From Cytophagaceae bacterium UBA6715 (GTDB lineage: Bacteria; Bacteroidota; Bacteroidia; Cytophagales; Spirosomataceae), in contig DKIP01000029.1 in NCBI GenBank assembly GCA_002454335.1, positions 10,882 to 25,135 of the forward strand: 14,254 nt of DNA, read 5' to 3'. Both the position numbers and the translations under genes were made by a program. Of this stretch, positions 7,717 through 14,254 are shown one piece after another (positions within the stretch are counted from its first letter, which is position 1; each line of letters starts with the position of its first letter). Below the pieces are notes generated by a model. The model was not told the DNA's origin. It did no database searches and worked only from the letters and a program-made list of their open reading frames with translations.

Positions 7717-9101
7717 TTTTCGTACAAGATACCAGCACTTGCCTGCAAGGCAAAAGTCGTTTTCTGTAGGTAGGCTTTCAGGTCGGCCAATTTTTCTGCG
7801 GCTTCCAAGGATTTCATTTCCCGACTGTTGATTAAGAACAACGATGATTCTCCATTTTCAAATCGCATTTCTTCTGCTTTGACCAAAGATTGGTAATTTG
7901 TAAATGCGGATTCTTGTGTCCGAATCTGTTTTTGTAGTGCCTCAAATTGATTGAAGTAATTGCGAATTTTGATCTCTACTTGAAGTTGTTTTTGATTTAA
8001 ATTTAATTGTTCGGTTTCCAACTTTAATTTGGCCGCTTGGTAGGCTCCTCTTCCTTCCGAAAGACGCAGAGGGAGTTCAAACTTGATTCCATATTTATAA
8101 TTGTTTTCCAAAAATGTAGCACTGTACAAGGAGGGTCCGCCCTTCGATAAATGATTGTAACTGACATCGAGTTTAGGGAGTAAACTTTGGAATTTCAATC
8201 GTTTTTCAATGCCTAATACATCCAATTTATTTCGATAATTATTTATTTCTGGATGATTTTGCACGGCCTTCGTTAACAGACTTGTTAAGTCGAGGTCTGC
8301 ATTTGCAAGGAGGCGTATTTCCTCGTTGGCCGCAGGAATGACATCATCCGATAAGTCAACAGGGCTATTGTCCGCATTCCATAAAAAGGCAGAAAGACCT
8401 AGTCGGGCATTCGTAAATTCCACGGTCTTTGCTGTTAACATATTCTCAAATGTTTGCTTTTGTGTTAAGGCCTCAAGCGTATCCACCGCCGGCCTATCCC
8501 CAAACGTTACACTTTTTCGCACGAAATCAAGGCGCTTCGTTGCATTTAAGTAGTTGGCTTGAACAAGCAGTAATACTTGGTAACTTCTAACCCAGGTGAT
8601 GTAGCTTTCCATGGCATCTAATAGTAGCTTGTTGAGCTCAACACGCTGATCTTGCATCGCCATTTTTTGCATGATTTTCGCTTGCTGGAGGGCAGCTCTG
8701 CGCTTATCCATCAACAGATTTTTGGCCAAGGGGATTTGAATGCCGAGGTAGCTGGTTTGCCCAACGGTCTGGCTGGGGTCTAGGCGGGAACCTTGGATGT
8801 TTTCAATGCCCGCATTCAACTCAATTCCATACCAAGTGGGAATGCTTAGGGAGGGAGCGTGGTAATCTAGATAATTTTTGCCGTCTAAGGTTTTTTTTGT
8901 GCTGTAATGCTGTAGTACGGGGTCAAATGCGCCTCTTGCAAAAGTCAATGAAGCATTTGTTTGCTTAATGTCAAGCAATGTTTGCTTCACGACCGGATGA
9001 AAATGCTGCACAATTTGCCAATATTCGGTGGAACTTAAGGATTTTTGTTGAGCCCATCCCACTTGGAAAACCAGCAAAAATAGTAAGATCTTATTTTTCA
9101 T
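7713..9101 (-). CDS. TolC-type outer membrane efflux channel
   Basis: A 462-residue outer-membrane factor with a signal peptide (MKNKILLFLLVFQVGWAQ). The body is long helical segments typical of the OEP family: a first half with MQDQRVELNKLLLDAMESYI, and a second with the LKLETEQLNLNQKQLQVEIKI pattern followed by the helix carrying LVKAEEMRFENGESSLFLI. The GESS...L motif before the last helix is characteristic of TolC-like proteins. The ATG at 9101 starts the signal peptide; a frame open up to 9188 would add 29 residues lying inside the adaptor gene and is rejected. The start overlaps the end of the adaptor gene by 11 bases, suggesting translational coupling. It would form the outer-membrane exit duct for the ABC/HlyD pair encoded upstream. 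Confidence 0.88.
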   Translation of the reverse strand: MKNKILLFLLVFQVGWAQQKSLSSTEYWQIVQHFHPVVKQTLLDIKQTNASLTFARGAFDPVLQHYSTKKTLDGKNYLDYHAPSLSIPTWYGIELNAGIENIQGSRLDPSQTVGQTSYLGIQIPLAKNLLMDKRRAALQQAKIMQKMAMQDQRVELNKLLLDAMESYITWVRSYQVLLLVQANYLNATKRLDFVRKSVTFGDRPAVDTLEALTQKQTFENMLTAKTVEFTNARLGLSAFLWNADNSPVDLSDDVIPAANEEIRLLANADLDLTSLLTKAVQNHPEINNYRNKLDVLGIEKRLKFQSLLPKLDVSYNHLSKGGPSLYSATFLENNYKYGIKFELPLRLSEGRGAYQAAKLKLETEQLNLNQKQLQVEIKIRNYFNQFEALQKQIRTQESAFTNYQSLVKAEEMRFENGESSLFLINSREMKSLEAAEKLADLKAYLQKTTFALQASAGILYEN

Positions 9102-10404
9102 TCTTTTGCTTTTTAACTGTTTTACCCGTGTAATAATCCGCTGGGAAACCATTGATATTACGCCATAATTCATACCAAAGGGGTACATCGTTTAGTAAGG
9201 CGATACCTTGAGCACCCGCACCGATACGCAGTTGCTTCGGCCATCTTTTCCCTTTGGGGTCTTCTTCGACAATGACGCGGAATAGCCCCTGATCATTGAT
9301 GGTATTCTCAACTGCCCGAATTTTCCCTGGGAATGTTCCAAAGCTTTGGTTCGGCCAGCCGCCCGCAAATAAGATGACAGGATATCCGTCAAAAATCAAT
9401 CGGACGTCCTCACCGGGAACAATGAGGGGTAAATCAACTGGCCTGACAAAAATTTCCACCGCCACATTTGTATTGTTGGGCACAATCGTAAGTAAATCTT
9501 CTCCTTCCTTAATAATTTCACCTATGCCGGATTTGGTCGCTTGGATGATTTGTCCTGCTTGTGGGGCAATGATGTAATACATGCCATTCCGTAGGGTGTA
9601 ATTCGTTACTTGGTTTTCAAGCTTTGCAATGTCTCCCTTATTCGTTTCTACTTGTCCTAAACTTTGGAAACGCTCGCCTTCTGCTTTATTGATTTTTTCA
9701 CGATATTCTTGATCCACACCACGCAATTCAATTTGGGCATTGGCAATTTCTTGTAAGGTTTGATTCACCTTATTTTCAGCTGTTGTTTTTTTTGCAAATG
9801 CATTTTGCATGGCCACATTGCGCTGTTGATATTGTGTTTGCGAGATGAGTCCTTCGCGATACATTTTTTGGTTTCGCTCAAATTGATCCTTGGTTAGGTT
9901 ATAGTCATTTTGAGTGGCTTCCAGCTCTGCCCGTTCCCCGGTTATCTTTTGTTGCAACTGTTTGATTTTATTATCAACCTGGCTTTGCTTTAAAGTTAAA
10001 GAACGTCGCAGGTTATTCATTTGATCTTCTGTGGCTTTTACTTTTTGCTCATAAAAACGGAGCGATCCAATTTTTGCATTCAATTGCTCTTGCGTACGTG
10101 CAATCAAGTTGGGATCCAAGTATTCGCCCTTAATCTCGGTTATTTTCGCCAAGGTGTCTCCTGCTTGAACGGTGTCACCTTCTTTCACCCACCACCGACT
10201 AATCTTTCCGGCGATGGGGCTATAGATTTTTTGTGGTTTTTGTTCTTGAAATAAGCTGGTGACATTTCCTTTGCTTCGTATATTTTGTGTCCAGGGCAAA
10301 AATATAATTGCCAAGGTCAAGGCCAGCAAGGAAATCAGCCAGGGTTTAATGGCTGTGCCTTTCTCTTCCGAATAGATATGGTCAAACGCATTAAATTTTT
10401 CCAT
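9091..10404 (-). CDS. HlyD-type periplasmic adaptor (membrane fusion) protein
   Basis: A 437-residue adaptor linking the inner-membrane ABC protein to the TolC-type channel. A short cytoplasmic N-terminus is followed by one membrane helix (about 20-37). The first half of a lipoyl-like domain comes next (YSPIAGKISRWWVKEGDTV, about 61-79), then a long coiled-coil hairpin rich in Gln, Lys and Glu (about 95-270), the second lipoyl half (YYIIAPQAGQIIQA, about 276-289) and a beta-barrel domain with VEIFVRPVDLPLI. This order is that of HlyD-family adaptors of ABC exporters, which carry an N-terminal membrane anchor. The start overlaps the end of the ABC gene by 14 bases, and the stop overlaps the TolC-type start by 11 bases. 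The C-terminal stretch WYELWRNINGFPADYY is not a motif I can assign. Confidence 0.9.
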   Translation of the reverse strand: MEKFNAFDHIYSEEKGTAIKPWLISLLALTLAIIFLPWTQNIRSKGNVTSLFQEQKPQKIYSPIAGKISRWWVKEGDTVQAGDTLAKITEIKGEYLDPNLIARTQEQLNAKIGSLRFYEQKVKATEDQMNNLRRSLTLKQSQVDNKIKQLQQKITGERAELEATQNDYNLTKDQFERNQKMYREGLISQTQYQQRNVAMQNAFAKKTTAENKVNQTLQEIANAQIELRGVDQEYREKINKAEGERFQSLGQVETNKGDIAKLENQVTNYTLRNGMYYIIAPQAGQIIQATKSGIGEIIKEGEDLLTIVPNNTNVAVEIFVRPVDLPLIVPGEDVRLIFDGYPVILFAGGWPNQSFGTFPGKIRAVENTINDQGLFRVIVEEDPKGKRWPKQLRIGAGAQGIALLNDVPLWYELWRNINGFPADYYTGKTVKKQKNEK

Positions 10405-12034
10405 GGCGCATATAAATTTGTTGGTCTGTCAATCGATTAAAATCGGCATCATCTGACACGACAATGACGGTAGTATCTGCAGGTAAATTCAGCAAGTAGT
10501 GTTTCAATTGATCTTTATTTTTTGTTTCTAATCCGGCCCAAGGTTCTTCAAGTAATAAGAGCTTTTTCGGACCACAAAGTGCACGAAGTAGGAGCACTTT
10601 TCGGATGATGGTTTGGGGCGTTTTCTTCCCGATGGGCTCTATGATGGTGTCAAAACCGGCAGGGAAATGACTAAAGAAATCGTCAAATCCGAGTTCCATA
10701 GCCTTCCGAAGTATGAGATCAGCAGTGATTTCTTTTTGTCCCAAGCTGATATTTTCCCAAAGGCTTCCGCCAAAGATTTCTTGACCGTGCAAGACAACTC
10801 CGGTGCATTTTCTTAAACCCTCCAAAGCATAGTTCTGAATAGGAAAGTGATTTAGCTGAAAACTACCCTCAAAATCTTGATAATTGCCCGTCAACATGCG
10901 TAATAACATCGACTTTCCTGAACCTTCAGGGCCATCAATACTTACTTTTTGGCCAGGTTTAATGTGTAGATTGATGGAGTCGAGCACTTTCTTACTTGTA
11001 TCAAATGAAAAAGAGAAGTTGGACAGTTGTATATCCAAGCCTTTTTCAGGGTTCACTTCCATGGTTCCTGATTTCTCTAGTGGGCTCTCTGTGACACTGG
11101 CTATTTTTTCCAAGCCTGTGATCACATCATACGCACTGTCTAAACTAGTTATCAGTTTTTCCACTGCACCAATGACCATTAAGATGACAATTTCAGCGGC
11201 AATAAATTCGCCTATATTCAATTGTTGGTCAATCAATAAGTAAGTACCCAAGGTGAGCATTAGCACCGTCAAACTAACTTTGAAGAAAATAAGCGTTTTG
11301 TATTGAAACAATAATACCTGAAAATGTTGGGTGCGGGCCTCTAAATATCCCCGGGTATGTGCATTCGTTTTCTCCAAATTGAGATCAGAGCCTTGGCTAA
11401 ATTTGAACGATTTCAGGGTACGCCCCATCTCATTGAAAAAGCCTACTACTTCATATTTATAATTGGACTCTTCAATGCTCGTAGATATCCCTTTTTTGCT
11501 TGTTAAATTAAATATTAGCCCCAGCAAGATTAGCAAAAAAACACCCAATAAAATAAAGAGTGGGTGATACAAGGAGAGTAGCAAAATACCGAAGACAATT
11601 TGAACGCTGGCGATGGGAATGTCTAGCAATAGTTTGGCAAATCCTTTTTGAATATTAACGGTATCAAAAAATCTATTCACCTTTTCTGGTATGAAATAGT
11701 GATCCATTTTTTTCAAATCCATGCGTGGAATCGTGTCCGCAAAGGTGTAAGCATACTTTGCAAAAACGCGTTGCTGGATTGTTTCGATGATTTTCATTTG
11801 ATTAATCTGTAATAGACCTACAAGAAAAACACCTAAAACAACAAGGAAGATAAGAACATAGATGGAGCTAACCATGGTCGCTCCCATCACCAATCCGATG
11901 ATTGTTTGTACACCCAAGGGTAAACTTAAATTGATTAAACCACTCAACATCGAGAAGAGGTAGATGGAAACGACCTCCTTTTTATGTACGCTAACTAGTT
12001 GGGCAATTCGCTTTAACGGATTGGCAGGTGTCAT
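10391..12034 (-). CDS. ABC exporter half-transporter with degenerate ATPase domain
   Basis: A 547-residue fusion of a type I exporter membrane domain (about 1-305, with hydrophobic segments near 20-45, 55-76, 135-175, 243-267 and 278-295) and a C-terminal nucleotide-binding domain (about 335-547). There is no N-terminal C39 peptidase domain. Walker A is intact (GPEGSGKS, 368-375). Aligned by eye to the canonical family, the Q-loop Gln is His416 (VVLHGQEIF), the LSGGQ signature is TPQTI (472-476), the Walker B Asp is Glu496 (LLLLEEP, catalytic Glu497 retained), the D-loop SALD is AGLE (500-503) and the H-loop His is Asp528 (VVSDDAD). The reading frame is intact and flanking motifs (FDT, LLRAL, HGKI) are conserved, so this looks like divergence, not decay. 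It is the first gene of an operon with the adaptor and channel genes, under a divergent TetR-type regulator. The substrate is unknown; a small molecule or peptide is possible. Confidence 0.88.
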   Translation of the reverse strand: MTPANPLKRIAQLVSVHKKEVVSIYLFSMLSGLINLSLPLGVQTIIGLVMGATMVSSIYVLIFLVVLGVFLVGLLQINQMKIIETIQQRVFAKYAYTFADTIPRMDLKKMDHYFIPEKVNRFFDTVNIQKGFAKLLLDIPIASVQIVFGILLLSLYHPLFILLGVFLLILLGLIFNLTSKKGISTSIEESNYKYEVVGFFNEMGRTLKSFKFSQGSDLNLEKTNAHTRGYLEARTQHFQVLLFQYKTLIFFKVSLTVLMLTLGTYLLIDQQLNIGEFIAAEIVILMVIGAVEKLITSLDSAYDVITGLEKIASVTESPLEKSGTMEVNPEKGLDIQLSNFSFSFDTSKKVLDSINLHIKPGQKVSIDGPEGSGKSMLLRMLTGNYQDFEGSFQLNHFPIQNYALEGLRKCTGVVLHGQEIFGGSLWENISLGQKEITADLILRKAMELGFDDFFSHFPAGFDTIIEPIGKKTPQTIIRKVLLLRALCGPKKLLLLEEPWAGLETKNKDQLKHYLLNLPADTTVIVVSDDADFNRLTDQQIYMRHGKI

Positions 12035-12053
12035 GTTTTATTAAATTTTGGAC

Positions 12054-12061
12054 CAAAATTA
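12054..12061 (-). promoter_or_regulatory. Possible -7 element of the ABC exporter operon
   Basis: On the - strand TAATTTTG (12061 to 12054) matches the Bacteroidota -7 consensus TAnnTTTG exactly, 20 bases upstream of the ABC gene start. No canonical TTTG is found at the -33 distance; the 15-base palindrome at 12079-12093 occupies that place. Confidence 0.4.
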
Positions 12062-12078
12062 TAAATACTTTTTTAAAT

Positions 12079-12093
12079 AATAGTATTACTATT
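12079..12093. promoter_or_regulatory. Palindrome, candidate TetR-type operator
   Basis: AATAGTATTACTATT is a perfect inverted repeat of two 7-base arms around a central T. It lies between the divergent ABC operon and the tetR-like gene, over the -33 region expected for the ABC promoter. TetR-family repressors typically bind such palindromes next to their own gene. The region is very A+T-rich, so a chance palindrome is not excluded. Confidence 0.5.
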
Positions 12094-12114
12094 CAATATA
12101 ATATTAAAATATAT

Positions 12115-12145
12115 TTTGCAATAGTGTTAATATCAGTTAATTTTG
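12115..12145 (+). promoter_or_regulatory. Bacteroidota-type promoter of the TetR-family gene
   Basis: TTTG at 12115-12118, a 19-base spacer and TAATTTTG at 12138-12145 match both halves of the Bacteroidota promoter consensus with ideal spacing. The start codon follows 17 bases after the -7 element. This supports ATG 12163 as the start. Confidence 0.6.
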
Positions 12146-12162
12146 AATGTCGTTATTTCATT

Positions 12163-12834
12163 ATGGATTATTCGTTGAGTTTTAAGGTAAATGAGCATAT
12201 CTATTTGCGCGATCCGGAAGGTACGGAGCTCGGCAAACAGATTATCAAGCATGCCATAGAACTCATTTACGAGATAGGTTTTGAGCATTTTACCTTCAAA
12301 AAACTAGCGCTTGAAATGAATACGACGGAGGCATCCATCTACCGCTATTTTACGAATAAGCATCGTCTATTGCTCTATATATTGAATTGGTATTGGTCTT
12401 ACATGGAGTATTTGGTGGTGGTTCAGTTAGAGCCCATTCAAGATATACGCGCCAAGCTTGAACGCGTCGTTGAATTATTTACCCACGAATTACCTGAGCG
12501 CGTAGGTCAATCAGATTATAATAAGAATCGTTTACATCAAATCGTCATTTCGGAAAGTAGCAAAGTCTACCTGGTGAAAGAGGTAAAGGAGATTAACGAA
12601 AATGAGGTTTTTAAGCCTTATAAAGATTTGTGTGCGCGTATTTCAGATTTAATTAAGACTTATCAGCCCAACTACCCCTTTCCACATTCTTTGAGTACTA
12701 CGCTAATTGAGACAGCGCATTCGCAGTTATTTTTTAGTACCTATCTTCCAAAACTCACGGATGTTCAGGACTTGCCTAAGCCAGGTTTCGTGGAACAATA
12801 CCTAAAGGATCTAGTATTCAAAGCACTTGTGTAG
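12163..12834 (+). CDS. TetR/AcrR-family transcriptional regulator
   Basis: A 223-residue DNA-binding protein. Residues 24-70 form the TetR-type HTH domain (IIKHAIELIYEIGFEHFTFK, then LALEMNTTEASIYRYFTNKH, with the invariant Y-x-Y/H-F pattern). The remaining 150 or so residues are a helical ligand-binding and dimerisation domain with no recognisable specificity, which is normal for the family. A GTG-initiated extension from 12028 would cover the promoter and an A+T-rich stretch, so ATG 12163 is chosen. It is divergent from the ABC/HlyD/TolC operon, a classic arrangement for a local repressor of an exporter; the candidate operator lies between them. The likely role is de-repression of export on sensing the substrate or a related signal (inference). 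Confidence 0.88.
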   Translation: MDYSLSFKVNEHIYLRDPEGTELGKQIIKHAIELIYEIGFEHFTFKKLALEMNTTEASIYRYFTNKHRLLLYILNWYWSYMEYLVVVQLEPIQDIRAKLERVVELFTHELPERVGQSDYNKNRLHQIVISESSKVYLVKEVKEINENEVFKPYKDLCARISDLIKTYQPNYPFPHSLSTTLIETAHSQLFFSTYLPKLTDVQDLPKPGFVEQYLKDLVFKALV

Positions 12835-12838
12835 GCAC

Positions 12839-12866
12839 AAAAAAAAACGACCCCTAGGGGCCGTTT
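12839..12866 (-). terminator. Rho-independent terminator of the outer-membrane protein gene
   Basis: On the - strand AAACGGCCCC and GGGGTCGTTT pair fully (one G-U) around the two central bases TA (an effective loop of CTAG), followed by nine T residues (12847 to 12839). In the + direction an A-C mismatch and a poor T-run make it a weaker terminator for the TetR-family gene, though it may act on both. Confidence 0.8.
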
Positions 12867-12886
12867 CATTCGATAATTTTCTACTG

Positions 12887-14254
12887 TTATTGCTGCATTT
12901 GTTGCATATCCGCACCGCTGTTATTGTTACGCTTCATTTGACTCATATCAAATTTCCCAAAGCGCACCGACAAGGTCAATCGAACTTGTTGTGGATTTGA
13001 AATCCGATACGAGGTCTGCGTAAATCCATCTCCTAGTGAAACGCGCGTATTTCCACGTGTTTTAGTTATATCATTGAATGCCAAGGTCAAAGAGGCCATG
13101 TCGTTTTTTAAGAATGACTTTTTAATCGCTAAGTCAATTCCAAAATACGGCTCTACATAACCTTGAGACGAACTTTGTGCCTGCATGCCCGGAGGGCCCA
13201 TTTGCCCTTGATTTTGACTTACGGGCATATTCGTTTTTCCTTGGTAATCACCAGATAATTGAATCACCCATTTATTCGGTAAGATGAAATTGTTGTTGAT
13301 CTTACCAAATGCTGTCCACATGCCCTCGGCTACTGCGCCTGCTCCTTCGATATTATCCGTATTGATCTTGGAATTATAGACGTTTACATTCGCTGTGAAA
13401 TCCCACCAATTTTGGAACTTGTTTGTATAGGTCATTTCAGCCCCGTAGTTGATGCTTGAATTTGCATTGATAAATGTATTAATCAAATCCATTTTGCCGC
13501 TAATTGGGTTGATTTCTTGGCTATAATAACGGGTAATCAAATTGTCTGTGTATTTGTAATAACCCGAAAACAAGAATGTGGCAGATCCTTTAGTCTTGCT
13601 GTATGAAAGTTCCCCTGACGTCGTGAATTCGGGAACTAAATCCGCATTTCCTCGCGTAATATTTAAGCTGTCACTGTAATCGACGAATGGTATAATTTGG
13701 AAGAAATTAGGCCGATTTACCCGGCGTGTTATACTCAATTGTAATTGATCTGTTTTTGATAAATCCTTTTTTAAGAAAATGGATGGGAATAAACTTAACG
13801 GAAAATTATTGCTAAACTGTTGTTTCGTATTTAACAATTCCCCTGAATAATTTGAGCTCTCGCCACGCAATCCTAATTTATAAGAGAAGCCCGTTGTTTT
13901 GCCTGAAACAGACATATAGGCTGCGTACACATGATTAGTACTGGTGTAGTTAATTGAAGCGGATGTGATTTCTTTGTAGACGTCAGAGCCAACGGGCTTT
14001 AATGTATTTACATTTTTATTCGCTAATTCATTTATTTGCGCTCGAAGGCCCATTTCAATGGTGCCTTCGTTTTTGATGGGCTTCACATAATCCGTTTGAA
14101 TCGTGATGAATTTATTATTCCCTTCGCCGGCATTTTTTTGAATCTGCGTACCTGTGATTGTGCTGTTGTTCAAGTAATTCGTTGTAATCAAGGATTCATT
14201 TTTATTTGTCCCTCCAAAGAAGTTCATATCCATGGTTAATTCCTCACCTGCTTT
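12887..14254 (-). CDS. Outer-membrane beta-barrel protein, TonB-receptor-like (5' end outside window)
   Basis: The last 455 residues of a larger protein; the frame stays open through the right edge (KAGEELTMDMNFF), so the Met at 14233 is internal and not the start. The visible part is made of alternating amphipathic beta-strands with conserved barrel motifs: LQLSITRRVNRPNFFQIIP, GNADLVPEFTTSGELSYS, INYGAEMTYTNKFQNWW and a final strand VRLTLSVRFGKF. This is the pattern of the outer_membrane_beta-barrel family (Pfam OMP_b-brl_3) of Bacteroidota, usually about 800 residues with an N-terminal carboxypeptidase-like and plug-like region, which is not visible here. The C-terminus has a short Met/Gln/Asn-rich tail after the last strand (MSQMKRNNNSGADMQQMQQ), common in this family. 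Function is unknown; uptake or surface binding of a large ligand is possible. It has its own terminator and is not part of the exporter operon. Confidence 0.85.
   Translation of the reverse strand, partial: KAGEELTMDMNFFGGTNKNESLITTNYLNNSTITGTQIQKNAGEGNNKFITIQTDYVKPIKNEGTIEMGLRAQINELANKNVNTLKPVGSDVYKEITSASINYTSTNHVYAAYMSVSGKTTGFSYKLGLRGESSNYSGELLNTKQQFSNNFPLSLFPSIFLKKDLSKTDQLQLSITRRVNRPNFFQIIPFVDYSDSLNITRGNADLVPEFTTSGELSYSKTKGSATFLFSGYYKYTDNLITRYYSQEINPISGKMDLINTFINANSSINYGAEMTYTNKFQNWWDFTANVNVYNSKINTDNIEGAGAVAEGMWTAFGKINNNFILPNKWVIQLSGDYQGKTNMPVSQNQGQMGPPGMQAQSSSQGYVEPYFGIDLAIKKSFLKNDMASLTLAFNDITKTRGNTRVSLGDGFTQTSYRISNPQQVRLTLSVRFGKFDMSQMKRNNNSGADMQQMQQ

Noticed and set aside
7739..7763. Hairpin TTGCC/GGCAA followed by TTTT as a terminator for the desaturase-like gene
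   Set aside because: The stem is only five pairs and the T-run is short and separated by six bases; it lies within the TolC-type coding region.
9102..9188. N-terminal extension of the TolC-type protein
   Set aside because: It overlaps the adaptor coding sequence by nearly 100 bases and would bury the clear signal peptide.
10884..11243. 119-codon open frame on the + strand inside the ABC gene
   Set aside because: Antisense shadow of a well-supported gene; no promoter match or recognisable product.
12028..12162. GTG-initiated extension of the TetR-family protein
   Set aside because: The stretch is very A+T-rich, contains the palindrome and the promoter match, and encodes nothing resembling TetR N-termini.

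Overview
The window looks like chromosomal DNA of a Bacteroidota bacterium, possibly a Cytophagales/Spirosomaceae-type organism (inference from gene content; no rRNA or marker gene is present). Pointers are the promoter matches of the Bacteroidota type (TTTG, about 19-21 bases, TAnnTTTG), the lack of clear Shine-Dalgarno sequences, a lipoprotein with a Fibrobacter-succinogenes-major (FISUMP) domain, a Tat-exported Gfo/Idh/MocA oxidoreductase, a 7-TM AraC-type regulator, and an outer-membrane beta-barrel protein of the large TonB-receptor-like family. The window is densely coded: no gap exceeds about 130 bases. I see no tRNA, rRNA, insertion sequence or CRISPR array.

Layout. (1) 87-2463, + strand: an exported TolB-like beta-propeller protein and a Tat-signal oxidoreductase, closed by a strong terminator. 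(2) 2476-3588, +: a membrane-embedded AraC-family regulator. (3) 3700-4962, +: a FISUMP surface lipoprotein with its own predicted promoter. It ends in a terminator shared with (4) 5004-5774, -: a short-chain dehydrogenase. (5) 5863-7716, +: a BASS-family sodium symporter followed closely by a sterol-desaturase/fatty-acid-hydroxylase family membrane di-iron protein. (6) 7713-12034, -: an overlapping three-gene operon for an ABC protein, a HlyD-type periplasmic adaptor and a TolC-type outer-membrane channel. It is divergent from (7) 12163-12834, +, a TetR-type regulator. The 128-base gap between them holds a perfect 15-base palindrome and promoter matches on both strands. (8) 12887 to the right edge, -: the C-terminal part of an outer-membrane beta-barrel protein, with its own terminator.

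The most interesting unit is (6)+(7). It has the architecture of a complete tripartite exporter spanning inner membrane, periplasm and outer membrane, with a dedicated repressor. However, the nucleotide-binding domain of the ABC protein keeps Walker A while losing the LSGGQ signature, the Q-loop glutamine, the H-loop histidine and the Walker B aspartate. This makes it a candidate for an atypical or undescribed ABC-exporter subfamily. The substrate cannot be read from the sequence.
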